Assembly: GCF_000613185.1 (NCBI RefSeq)
Contig: NZ_CCBB010000003.1
Location: 1,302,001 to 1,366,000, forward strand
Direction of reading: 5' to 3'
Length of the DNA: 64,000 nucleotides
DNA from: Mycolicibacterium cosmeticum
GTDB taxonomy: Bacteria; Actinomycetota; Actinomycetes; Mycobacteriales; Mycobacteriaceae
Positions 10,201-16,295 of the stretch are shown here, piece by piece. The notes beneath the pieces are model-generated. The model was not told the DNA's origin. It made no database searches and saw only the letters and a program-made list of their open reading frames with translations. Positions within the stretch are counted from its first letter, which is position 1; every line of letters starts with the position of its first letter. The position numbers and the translations under genes were made by a program.

Positions 10201-10363
10201 CGTGGTGGATCCGGTCGCTGCGCCGCCCGGCGACGGGTGGGAGTTCACCTCCGCGACTGTGCGTGTCCGCGACGGGCTGGCCGACGTCGCCGGCTATGCC
10301 ACGATGCTGCTCAACCCGCTCGATCAGGCCGGCCCGCTGACCCGGCACCCCGTGCAGGGGTAG
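7286..10363 (+). CDS. Second giant beta-sandwich protein, about 1025 aa, unknown function
   Basis: The preferred start is GTG 7286, overlapping the preceding stop by 4 nt with AGGAGAGG 7 nt upstream; ATG 7289 is the alternative. The N-terminal 200 residues are rich in Trp/Pro beta strands (PLLVHWWVYDDDG). The middle carries Asp/Gly-rich loops. Residues about 645-690 (LLWSSRRD, IDLSWPTEPGHAAYNVYLAD) read like a fibronectin type III strand pattern. No signal peptide, membrane segment or enzyme motif is visible. Translational coupling to the 1705-aa protein suggests a fixed ratio of the two products, as for subunits of one assembly. Function is unknown. Confidence 0.8.
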   Translation: MMRQAFTPEALFRVSTLGMRVDTDPYVAPGAQLRAWVNPAVGFPLRGITFLPLRAQAIDPGNGSLVRPLLVHWWVYDDDGVPQSLGTDLDVPVKPDRPLYGDIVELQEAVGTKDPWISWIRVEVDEDSPVRLSVVGRTGGAHERILVSRSQKPFALAASRIRRIRLTGEGRVRSVIGLDAGLATREHIDYDNRIRIGLPLEQVSEWADPVDGSGGGMDRVTRGAPWHTGPQEVPTDTDGDEAARVQKLLDGVGETSVQLLLERAYADPGSYPGRHVTPLEIRDVEQKATTELGSVETLITAAADPGIARWLGLSTPVDADISDDSVPVGWIAVGTWAADPAARVAAGTTVADLVTTMNAAGPDKPTLAPWVALAGERPVDQQLLNSCGVVKLTLVTPAVIGALPDLPDAPSPALDGPPTWGGTDIYRQDIALLGTPPAGPVAFTRTVDGAVASQHAFIDVDGTPRALTLLAGRRELNTGCQGALVDSTVPAAKGPVAWYVAESDEFGRWGPPGTLDAVPPPRPLLPPPAPQAYFLADHTLRDAPPGLRVPGTITVAVDVPAPDTLGPGTPPITRVSIDGQAYDAPFPEDRLQVSFPAAPTQLGQVRDQSVTVVFNPDTEQRSTAAKVHVVDPRRPTPLSTAPRLLWSSRRDPVGAAQIDLSWPTEPGHAAYNVYLADERVVTAQLHVFPASPNRATRAAALYDHQHQHMARESFTLLTPAPLPAGGTVRFAHTLPGSLQTLQFLRIVPLTGAQVEANFDACGLTPAAVPGGDQPPAPLVRVDAGGGSVRVQVEAHGINAHVIERLGSQSPPEYRVRCTAAATSYLYGSTVDEGHLVEVAGTPDTYTAVVPDEKLASLPPFVPLGVTAQVRYPAEVSTEPGAAPLPSPIVTTAGLIDAQPADWSAPSAPVIAMTTAPTPDLDVEVRRDGAGVALTVRNLPPQHTLQVKPWRLYLWRVMGDGELRSLAPGDADIVVDPVAAPPGDGWEFTSATVRVRDGLADVAGYATMLLNPLDQAGPLTRHPVQG

Positions 10364-10372
10364 CGAAGACAG

Positions 10373-10384
10373 GTAGAGCGCTAC
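10373..10384. promoter_or_regulatory. Third GTAG-N4-CTAC dyad, upstream of the LuxR-type gene
   Basis: GTAGAGCGCTAC lies 10 nt after the stop of the second giant gene and about 90 nt before the regulator start. It shares the GTAG/CTAC half-sites and 4-nt spacing of the two sites at 2051 and 2109, which suits autoregulation. A chance match is possible, as the outer bases differ. Confidence 0.4.
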
Positions 10385-10474
10385 GCGCGTTCTGCGGTGC
10401 CGCGACGAGCGAGACTGGCGACAGCCGTTGTTCCGCAGGGAAATCCATGTGTGTCCGAAAGGTGCAGTGCGACG

Positions 10475-11242
10475 ATGTTCGATGTTGTTCTCGTGGCGTC
10501 GGTTCGCGCCTACCGTGAAGCCGTCGCCGCCGCGCTGGGCGCGCAACCGGGGCTCACGCTGCGCGCCGAGGCCGGCACGCCCGGGGCGCTCGCCGCGATG
10601 GCCGCCCGCCGGCCCGACGTCGTGCTGGTCGACTTCGGCCTGCCCGCTTTGCTCGACCTGCTCGAGCCGCTGCACCGTGACGCCCCGAACCTGCCGACGA
10701 TCGGGATCGCCATCGACATCCGCACCGACAGTAATCTGGACACCCTGGTCCGCGCCGCGGAGCTGGGGATGACGGGATTCGTCGACGTCGATCAGACGCT
10801 GGACGAGATCGTCACCGTCGCCGAGCGCGCGGCCGACGGCCGGTCGTTCTGCAGCCCGCGCATCGCCGCCGCACTGATGCAGGCCTGGCGTGCCGAGACG
10901 CCCGTCGTCAGCCCCGGCGGGTCCTCGATCCCGCTCACCACCCGGGAGAGCGATGTCGCCAGTCTGGCTGCGCGCGGTCTCACCAACCGTCAGATCGCCA
11001 CCCGCCTGACGATCGCCGAGTCGACCGTCAAGACGCACATCCACTCAATCCTGGCCAAGCTCGAGCTGGGCCGTCGCTACGAGATCGCGTCAGCGGTCGC
11101 CCCGGATCGGTGCGGCGGAGCATGCTCGGCCGAAAAGACCTGCACTGCACTGACACTGGTCGGCCACGGAGATGAGTCGCCGCCGCTGCTGTCGCTGGTG
11201 TCCGACCGGTCGGATGCGCCGAGGCGGAGAAAAGATGGATGA
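10475..11242 (+). CDS. LuxR/NarL-family response regulator with degenerate receiver
   Basis: 255 aa. The ATG is preferred because GAAAGG lies 12-18 nt upstream; GTG 10451 is possible. The N-terminal half folds like a receiver (VVLVDFGLPA holds the usual phospho-Asp position) but the acidic pair after strand 1 is replaced (VVLVASVRAY) and the conserved Lys is missing (GMTGFVDVDQ), so control by phosphorylation is doubtful. Residues about 150-215 form a standard LuxR helix-turn-helix (LTTRESDVASLAARGLTNRQ, then IAESTVKTHIHSILAKLEL). A tail of about 45 residues past the DNA-binding domain contains CGGACSAEKTC. No histidine kinase is adjacent. It likely controls the giant genes and the peptide operon. 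Confidence 0.85.
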   Translation: MFDVVLVASVRAYREAVAAALGAQPGLTLRAEAGTPGALAAMAARRPDVVLVDFGLPALLDLLEPLHRDAPNLPTIGIAIDIRTDSNLDTLVRAAELGMTGFVDVDQTLDEIVTVAERAADGRSFCSPRIAAALMQAWRAETPVVSPGGSSIPLTTRESDVASLAARGLTNRQIATRLTIAESTVKTHIHSILAKLELGRRYEIASAVAPDRCGGACSAEKTCTALTLVGHGDESPPLLSLVSDRSDAPRRRKDG

Positions 11243-11359
11243 CCGGCCTCCACCTCGACCTCCATCGTTTATCGGCATACAAGGCCGATCCCGCCGCCGC
11301 GAAGTCGGCCGATGATGGAACACGACCCAGACCCACCCGGCAGAATCCTGGAGCCCGCA

Positions 11360-11656
11360 ATGTCAGAGTCCGCACCGTCAGATTCCTCCTTTCCCTCCGG
11401 TACCTTCACCGCGAAAACCGGGGTCGCGCAGATCGTTCGGCTCGGTGAGGAGACCCTGCTGGTCACCCGCCTGGAGAACGGTGACCGCCTGGCGCCCGGG
11501 GACGTGACCATCCAGAACATCATCGCGACACCGGACGACGGGACCGGGGTCAGCGGTGCCGCACCGTGTGCCGGGAAGGGTTGCGGCGGCAAGGGCACCT
11601 GCAGCGGTGCCTGCGTCATCCGCTTCGGTGTCGACGAGGAGGTCATGGATGAGTGA
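11360..11656 (+). CDS. Cys-rich precursor peptide of a putative radical-SAM RiPP
   Basis: 98 aa from the ATG preceded by GGAG at 6 nt; an upstream ATG at 11312 would add 16 residues but has no clear ribosome-binding site. Residues 1-65 form a soluble leader-like region (VAQIVRLGEETLLVTRLENG). It is followed by a Gly/Lys-rich core with four cysteines at 70, 75, 81 and 85 (CAGKGCGGKGTCSGAC) and an acidic tail (FGVDEEVMDE). The stop overlaps the start of the maturase gene by 8 nt, so the products are translationally coupled. Four closely spaced Cys between small residues are typical targets for thioether-forming SPASM enzymes; a metal-binding role is the alternative. No named family is recognised. 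Confidence 0.75.
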   Translation: MSESAPSDSSFPSGTFTAKTGVAQIVRLGEETLLVTRLENGDRLAPGDVTIQNIIATPDDGTGVSGAAPCAGKGCGGKGTCSGACVIRFGVDEEVMDE

Positions 11657-13055
11657 GTTGCAACGGTCGCGGTATAACTCGTTCGTACGCCGCGACGACG
11701 GCTGGGTCGGCTACAACGCGCGCACCGGCAGCTTCGCCCGGTTCTCCGCCGCGGTCGGTGACGCTCTCCAGGAGACCGGGCCGGTCGTCGCGACGCCGGA
11801 CACCCCGGGACTGCTAGACATGGGTTTTCTGCATCGCGGTGACGAGCTGCAGCAGGTGATCTCGGTTTACCAGAACGGCCGCGCGACCGGTGACACCATG
11901 AGCCTCACCATCGCCCCGACACTGGCCTGCAACAAGGCCTGCACCTACTGCTATCAAAACGAGTACCGGACCGACCGGGTGATGTCCGCAGCGACCCAGG
12001 ACGCCACGGTCGGGTACGTCCGGGCCCGGGTGGCCGAGGGCTGGAAGGCCGTCGACTGCACCTGGTACGGCGGGGAACCGCTGCTGGCCGTCGACATCGT
12101 GGTGGATCTCTCGGTGCGGCTGCGAACTGCCATCGAGGAGGCCGGCGGGACGCTCGAGCCGATGGGCATCATCACCAACGGCACCCTGTTGGATCGGGCC
12201 ACGGCCGAGCGGCTTCGTGAGGTCGGCATCCGGTCGGCGCAGATCTCCTTCGACGCGCTCGTCGACGACGGGCCGGAAAGCCGCGGGGTGCTGGATCCCG
12301 ACGGCGCGCCGTCGACCATCCTGCGCAACGTGCTCGATGCGCGACAATATCTGCACATCACGTTGCGTATCAACGTCAATCGCACCAACGCCGACGACAT
12401 CACGCGCATCCTGGACGTGCTGCGCGAACACGATCTGCACCGGATTGCGCATCTGGCCCGCACCGACGACCTGGACGGGGAAGCCGGCTGCGTCACCGGC
12501 ACCGACGGGGAGCGCTTCAAACCGGCGATCAAGTCCCTGCCGCTGACGGTGGTCGGTTCCGCCGCGCCGCCGCGGGTCAAGGAGAGCCCGGAGGTGATGA
12601 CGCGCTCCGAATACGCCCGCTTCGAGCAGAGCATGTTCGCCAAGCTGCCCGACTCCGCCCAGATGATGGTCCGACGGCTCACCCCCAAGAAGCACTTCTG
12701 CGGGGCCACCAGCGGCGCGCTGTTCGTGATCGACCCGGCCGGCAACATCAGCCGTTGCTGGGACAGCGTCGGGGTGGCGGCCGAGGCGATGGGCAATGTG
12801 CGGCAAGTTGATTCGGACATGACCGGCACCGCGATCGCGCAGAAGTGGCAGCTGATGTCGCCGTTCATCTACCCGTCCTGCACATCGTGCCCGGTGCTGC
12901 CACTGTGCATGGGTGGCTGTTCCCATCCACGCGTGTTCATGGGCACCAAGAAGTCGCCGTGTGAGGCGATCAAGTTCCAGATCCAGTCGGCGGTGGAGAC
13001 CATCGGCCAGGTCATCCCGCTGCCGGAGCTGCAGCCGCTGGCGCTTGCGGAATGA
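11649..13055 (+). CDS. Radical SAM/SPASM peptide maturase
   Basis: 468 aa. The ATG has GAGGAGG 7 nt upstream and overlaps the peptide gene. The radical SAM cluster motif is C94-x3-C98-x2-C101 (LACNKACTYCYQN), followed by WYGGEPLL (SAM-binding) and MGIITNGTLL. The C-terminus has a full SPASM set of cysteines for auxiliary iron-sulphur clusters: FCGATSGA, ISRCWDS, then CTSCPVLPLCMGGC and a final C in KKSPCEAIK. The N-terminus (YNSFVRRDDGWVGYN, ARTGSF) matches the leader-recognition style region seen in RiPP maturases. It probably installs thioether or carbon-carbon cross-links in the adjacent Cys-rich peptide; the exact chemistry cannot be read from sequence. Confidence 0.9.
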   Translation: MSELQRSRYNSFVRRDDGWVGYNARTGSFARFSAAVGDALQETGPVVATPDTPGLLDMGFLHRGDELQQVISVYQNGRATGDTMSLTIAPTLACNKACTYCYQNEYRTDRVMSAATQDATVGYVRARVAEGWKAVDCTWYGGEPLLAVDIVVDLSVRLRTAIEEAGGTLEPMGIITNGTLLDRATAERLREVGIRSAQISFDALVDDGPESRGVLDPDGAPSTILRNVLDARQYLHITLRINVNRTNADDITRILDVLREHDLHRIAHLARTDDLDGEAGCVTGTDGERFKPAIKSLPLTVVGSAAPPRVKESPEVMTRSEYARFEQSMFAKLPDSAQMMVRRLTPKKHFCGATSGALFVIDPAGNISRCWDSVGVAAEAMGNVRQVDSDMTGTAIAQKWQLMSPFIYPSCTSCPVLPLCMGGCSHPRVFMGTKKSPCEAIKFQIQSAVETIGQVIPLPELQPLALAE

Positions 13056-14332
13056 CGATGTCGCGGGGGGATCGTTCGTTTCAGGTGCGGTCGGGCAGCG
13101 ACCGGCTGGTGCAACTGTCACCGGATGTGATCCCGCCGATCACCGGATTCGGCAAGCTGATTGCGCCGGGCACGCTGCTCGTCCCCAAGGAGCTCGTGGA
13201 CGCGGCCGGCCAGGACCTGATCGGTGACGTCTTCGACAACGTGACCATCGAATTCGCACTCGATCCCGGGGCGATGGGTGCCAGCGCGGTCGACAACGAC
13301 GACAACTGGGGGATCGGTCCGGACGGGTTGGATGCCGGCCGGTTCTGGGACAAGGGTTTCCGCGGACAAGGGGTGCGTATCGGCATCGCCGACAGCGGCC
13401 TGGACAGTACCCATCCGGCGTTTGTGGACTTGGTGGCCGAACAGCGGCTGAGCGCTTTCGCGCAGTTCGACAAATCAGCGGTGAAGCAGGTGCAGAAGAA
13501 TCCAGACGGGTCTGCGCTGCCGGACAGTCAAGCCGTGCCGACGTTCTCGCACTGGCACGGCACGCACTGCGCGGGCATCCTGGTCGGGCAGCCGACGGAC
13601 GGGAAGGCGCGCGGGATGGCGCCGGCGGCGGAGTTGGCGGTGACGCGGGTACTCGAGCAGTCGAACGAAGGCTCGGTGGCGGGTATCGGCGCAGGGCTGT
13701 GGTGGCTGACAGAGCAACACTGTCAGGTGGTCTCGATCTCCCTGGGCTGGCCGGGATTGCACGAGGAATGGGCCGCGCCCGTCGAGGCGCTGTTGAAGGA
13801 CGGTGTCGTCGTGGTGGCGGCGGTGGGCAATGAGTTCGATGTTGCTGGTGTCGCCAAATCTCGTTCGCCGGCCAACTACCTGACGGTGCCGGCTGATGAC
13901 GCGGCCGGCATCCTGGTGTGCGTCGGCGCGCACGACCGGGCCGGTGCGGTGTGGGATTCAAGCGGCGGCGAAGTCGTGAACTGGAGCGCGGTGACCGTGG
14001 CGCAAACCGACGGCAGCACCCGTGCATCGCGCTTCGCCTCGGTGCCGGCCCGCACGGTCCCGGTGATGGTGGCGCCCGGCGTCGACATCATCTCGTCCAT
14101 CCCGGGTGACAAGTACCTGTCCTCGCCTGGGAGTTCGATGGCCACCCCGCACGTCGCGGGACTGATCGCGCTTGTGCTGTCCGGGCTGCGGGCCCACGAC
14201 CCGGCGACTCGGCCCCGCGCCGCCGCCGAACTGGTGCTCGCCAGCCTCGTCGACGAGGGGGACCCGGGGGTCGACATCCGGTTCGGTGGCGGCCGGGTGG
14301 ACTTGGACCGGCTGCTCGCGTCGATTGGATAG
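13052..14332 (+). CDS. Subtilisin-like (S8) serine protease, probable leader peptidase
   Basis: 426 aa, overlapping the maturase stop by 4 nt (ATGA). The catalytic triad is complete: D114 (GIADSGLDS), H169 (HGTHCAG) and S362 (SSPGSSMATPHVAG), with the oxyanion Asn at N260 (AAVGNEF). There is no signal peptide, so the enzyme is cytoplasmic and the first about 90 residues are a non-catalytic N-domain. A radical SAM/SPASM enzyme next to a cytoplasmic S8 protease recalls QhpD/QhpE of quinohemoprotein amine dehydrogenase, where the protease removes the leader after thioether formation. By analogy it should cut the 98-aa peptide before its Cys core. Confidence 0.9.
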   Translation: MTMSRGDRSFQVRSGSDRLVQLSPDVIPPITGFGKLIAPGTLLVPKELVDAAGQDLIGDVFDNVTIEFALDPGAMGASAVDNDDNWGIGPDGLDAGRFWDKGFRGQGVRIGIADSGLDSTHPAFVDLVAEQRLSAFAQFDKSAVKQVQKNPDGSALPDSQAVPTFSHWHGTHCAGILVGQPTDGKARGMAPAAELAVTRVLEQSNEGSVAGIGAGLWWLTEQHCQVVSISLGWPGLHEEWAAPVEALLKDGVVVVAAVGNEFDVAGVAKSRSPANYLTVPADDAAGILVCVGAHDRAGAVWDSSGGEVVNWSAVTVAQTDGSTRASRFASVPARTVPVMVAPGVDIISSIPGDKYLSSPGSSMATPHVAGLIALVLSGLRAHDPATRPRAAAELVLASLVDEGDPGVDIRFGGGRVDLDRLLASIG

Positions 14333-14351
14333 GCGCGCTGTTTGTGCGATG

Positions 14352-14382
14352 TCATCCGCGACGCGCCGTCGCCGGCGGATGA
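14352..14382. terminator. Stem-loop between convergent genes
   Basis: TCATCCGC pairs with GCGGATGA across an inner GACG/CGTC stem. It lies between the S8 protease stop and the stop of the leftward SDR gene, so it may serve both strands. There is no T-tract, as is usual for mycobacterial terminators. Confidence 0.5.
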
Positions 14383-14402
14383 GACCGCACACACACGAGC
14401 GA

Positions 14403-15143
14403 TCAGACCTGGATCAGCCCACCATCGACGGCCAGCTCGGCACCCGTCATGAAGCTGCTCTGGTCCGACGCCAGGAACAGCACCGCCGCCGCGATCTCCT
14501 CGGGGCGGCCGACGCGCTTGAGCGGCACGCTGGCCGCCATGCCGTCGAGCAGGGCCTGCTGCTGATCGGCGGGGGCCAGGCCGGCGAGGCCGGGCGTCTC
14601 GATGGGGCCGGGGACGATGGTGTTGACCCGGATCTTGCGGTCGGCGAGTTCGGCGGCCCAGGTGCGGCCCAGCGACCGGATGGCCGCCTTGGAAGCGGCA
14701 TAGAGCCCGAAGGACGGTGTGCCCTCGGAGGCTGCGGTGGATCCGGCCAGAATGATCGACGCACCTTCGTTGAGTAGTGGCAGGGTCTTCTGGATGGTGA
14801 ACACCGTGCCGGCCACGTTGCGGTCGAAGTTGTCCCGGTAGTGCCGTGGCGTCACGTCGGCCAGGGTGGCGAAGTCGCCGCCGCCGGCGTTGGCGAAGAC
14901 GATGTCCAGTCCCTTGCCGTGCTGGGCGATCTCGGCCGCCAGCGCGTCGAGTTCTTCTGGCTTGCTGATGTCGCTGCGCACGCCGTGGGCGCCGATCTTC
15001 TGGGCCGCCTCTGTCAGGCGGGTCTGGTCACGGCCGGTGATGAAGACGTAGGCGCCTTCGTCGGCGAGCCGCTGGGCCGTCGCCAGGCCGATGCCTGACG
15101 TACCGCCGGTGACCAATGCTGTCTTGCCGTCGAGTTGTCCCAT
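14403..15143 (-). CDS. Short-chain dehydrogenase/reductase (SDR)
   Basis: 246 aa, classical SDR length. Visible are the NAD(P)-binding TGGTSGIG (residues about 12-19), NAG (FANAGGG), the catalytic Ser in ILAGSTAA, and Tyr-x3-Lys in YAASKAA, with the C-terminal DGG motif typical of the FabG-like group. It reduces a carbonyl or oxidises an alcohol with NAD(P)(H); the substrate is not evident. A MarR-type operator lies about 50 bp upstream. An NTF2-like protein and a MarR regulator follow upstream on the same strand, so the three form one regulon, probably for a xenobiotic or electrophile response. Confidence 0.9.
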   Translation of the reverse strand: MGQLDGKTALVTGGTSGIGLATAQRLADEGAYVFITGRDQTRLTEAAQKIGAHGVRSDISKPEELDALAAEIAQHGKGLDIVFANAGGGDFATLADVTPRHYRDNFDRNVAGTVFTIQKTLPLLNEGASIILAGSTAASEGTPSFGLYAASKAAIRSLGRTWAAELADRKIRVNTIVPGPIETPGLAGLAPADQQQALLDGMAASVPLKRVGRPEEIAAAVLFLASDQSSFMTGAELAVDGGLIQV

Positions 15144-15193
15144 GATCGGGGCTCCGTTCTGGTGTCGTTTTGATGAGTTCGCCCGTTACAACA

Positions 15194-15211
15194 TAGGTGA
15201 CACATCACCTA
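15194..15211. promoter_or_regulatory. MarR-type operator 1 (upstream of SDR)
   Basis: TAGGTGA-CACA-TCACCTA, an exact inverted repeat with a 4-nt centre. It overlaps the stop codon of the NTF2-like gene and lies 50 bp before the SDR start. The identical half-sites and spacing occur at 15581-15598, which supports a real binding site for the neighbouring MarR protein. Confidence 0.8.
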
Positions 15212-15568
15212 TTCCGGCGTCAGGATGGTCCACAGTCTCGCAATCCGGCCGTCGGCGATCTCGGCGACGTCGAAGCCGGAGGCCACCGCGGCGTCGTCGG
15301 GCGTGCGTACCTCCCACGCGAGGTAGCCAAGGCCCCGGGTCTGGCGCACCGGTCCGGCTTTCACGAAATGCAGTCCGGCCAGCTTCTCCTGCAGCTCAGC
15401 TGCCTTGGCGTTGAGCTCGTCGTGACCGGTGGCGATGCCCTCGTCGTCGATCCACTGAACGTCGGTCGCGTAGGTCTGCGCGATGGCGGTGGCGCGACGT
15501 TGCGGGTCGCGTTCGTTGAACACGGCCAGCAGGTTGGCTTCCATCAAGTCGGTGATGATGTTGCTCAT
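15209..15568 (-). CDS. NTF2/SnoaL-like fold protein
   Basis: 119 aa. The start MSNIITDL is chosen because AAGGAGTG lies just upstream; an earlier in-frame ATG would sit inside the operator. The pattern (helical N-terminus, ATDVQWIDDEGIATGHDELN, IADGRIARLWTIL) is that of the SnoaL/NTF2-like fold, small cone-shaped proteins that act as isomerases, hydrolases or binding proteins. No specific catalytic set is obvious. It lies between marR and the SDR gene and has its own operator, so it is induced with them. Confidence 0.75.
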   Translation of the reverse strand: MSNIITDLMEANLLAVFNERDPQRRATAIAQTYATDVQWIDDEGIATGHDELNAKAAELQEKLAGLHFVKAGPVRQTRGLGYLAWEVRTPDDAAVASGFDVAEIADGRIARLWTILTPE

Positions 15569-15580
15569 AAACACTCCTTG

Positions 15581-15598
15581 TAGGTGATTTATCACCTA
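15581..15598. promoter_or_regulatory. MarR-type operator 2 (upstream of NTF2-like gene)
   Basis: TAGGTGA-TTTA-TCACCTA, a perfect palindrome. Its end overlaps the marR stop codon and its other end is 12 bp before the NTF2-like start. The half-sites are the same as in operator 1. Confidence 0.8.
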
Positions 15599-16111
15599 AT
15601 CATAGCCGGGGGCTGGCGGCAGCGAGCTGTTGTGATTGAGGTTCACGTGGATGTGTTCCAGTGCTGCGGTGAACGGGCCGAGTAGGTTCTCGGGTAGTGG
15701 GTCGAAGAACAGGCTGCGCACCAGGTCGACGTGCCCGGGCGCGGCCTCGATGATCGCCTGTCGACCGCTCGGGGTGAGCACGACGTTGGTGGTCCGGCCG
15801 TCATCGGTGCTGGCCTTGCGTTCGGTGAGGCCGCGTTCGTCCATGCGGCGCAGTTGATGTGAGAGCCGGCTGCGTTCCCAGCCGATCTGCGCGGCCAGGT
15901 CGCTGACGCGCATGCCGTCGTCCTTGGCGCCGCTGAGGGCCACCAGGACGTCGTACTCCGCCAGCGACAGTCCCGAGTCGGCTTGCAGTTGACGGTTTAT
16001 CTCGTAGTTCATCCGCAACTGGACGCGCATGTACGCGATCCAGGCCCGCTGCTGCTTGGGGCTCAGCCACCCGCGTTTCGGTGATGTGTCCCGCACTTTT
16101 CTTGCCGCCAT
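15596..16111 (-). CDS. MarR-family transcriptional regulator
   Basis: 171 aa from MAARKVRDTS; upstream starts would add a low-complexity segment. A winged helix-turn-helix typical of MarR is clear: SGLSLAEYDVLVALSGA, MRVSDLAAQIGWERSRLSHQ, then MDERGLTERKASTDDGR as the wing and NVVLTPSGRQAI. Such dimers repress efflux or detoxification genes and are released by small ligands. Two identical palindromes downstream, one before each following gene, are its likely targets, so the regulator would control the NTF2-like and SDR genes through internal promoters. No matching site is seen before marR itself. Confidence 0.88.
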   Translation of the reverse strand: MAARKVRDTSPKRGWLSPKQQRAWIAYMRVQLRMNYEINRQLQADSGLSLAEYDVLVALSGAKDDGMRVSDLAAQIGWERSRLSHQLRRMDERGLTERKASTDDGRTTNVVLTPSGRQAIIEAAPGHVDLVRSLFFDPLPENLLGPFTAALEHIHVNLNHNSSLPPAPGYD

Positions 16112-16188
16112 CGTGTGAGTATGACGGGCCGATATCCGGTTGGAAACCGACATGGGTTGACGAACGACCCGCAACTGGGACGATGCGG

Positions 16189-16224
16189 TTGACACCATCA
16201 GTTTGCCAAGCTACGTATATTACG
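16189..16224 (+). promoter_or_regulatory. Putative promoter of mmpL with overlapping dyad
   Basis: TTGACA (16189-16194), a 17-bp spacer, then TACGTA (16212-16217) fits a housekeeping promoter pointing at mmpL. The inverted repeat CGTA-TAT-TACG (16214-16224) overlaps the -10 element and could be an operator. It lacks the TAGGTGA half-sites of the neighbouring MarR regulon. Confidence 0.5.
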
Positions 16225-16295
16225 CGCGATAGCGCAGTTGTAACGCCGACGAGCTCACGATGGGCGATGCGGGCCTGATCGGGAGGGTGCTGTCG

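Noticed and set aside
11269..11335. GGCCGA/TCGGCC inverted repeat before the peptide gene
   Set aside because: Short stem with a 16-nt GC-rich loop, expected by chance in this composition; not like the GTAG dyads.
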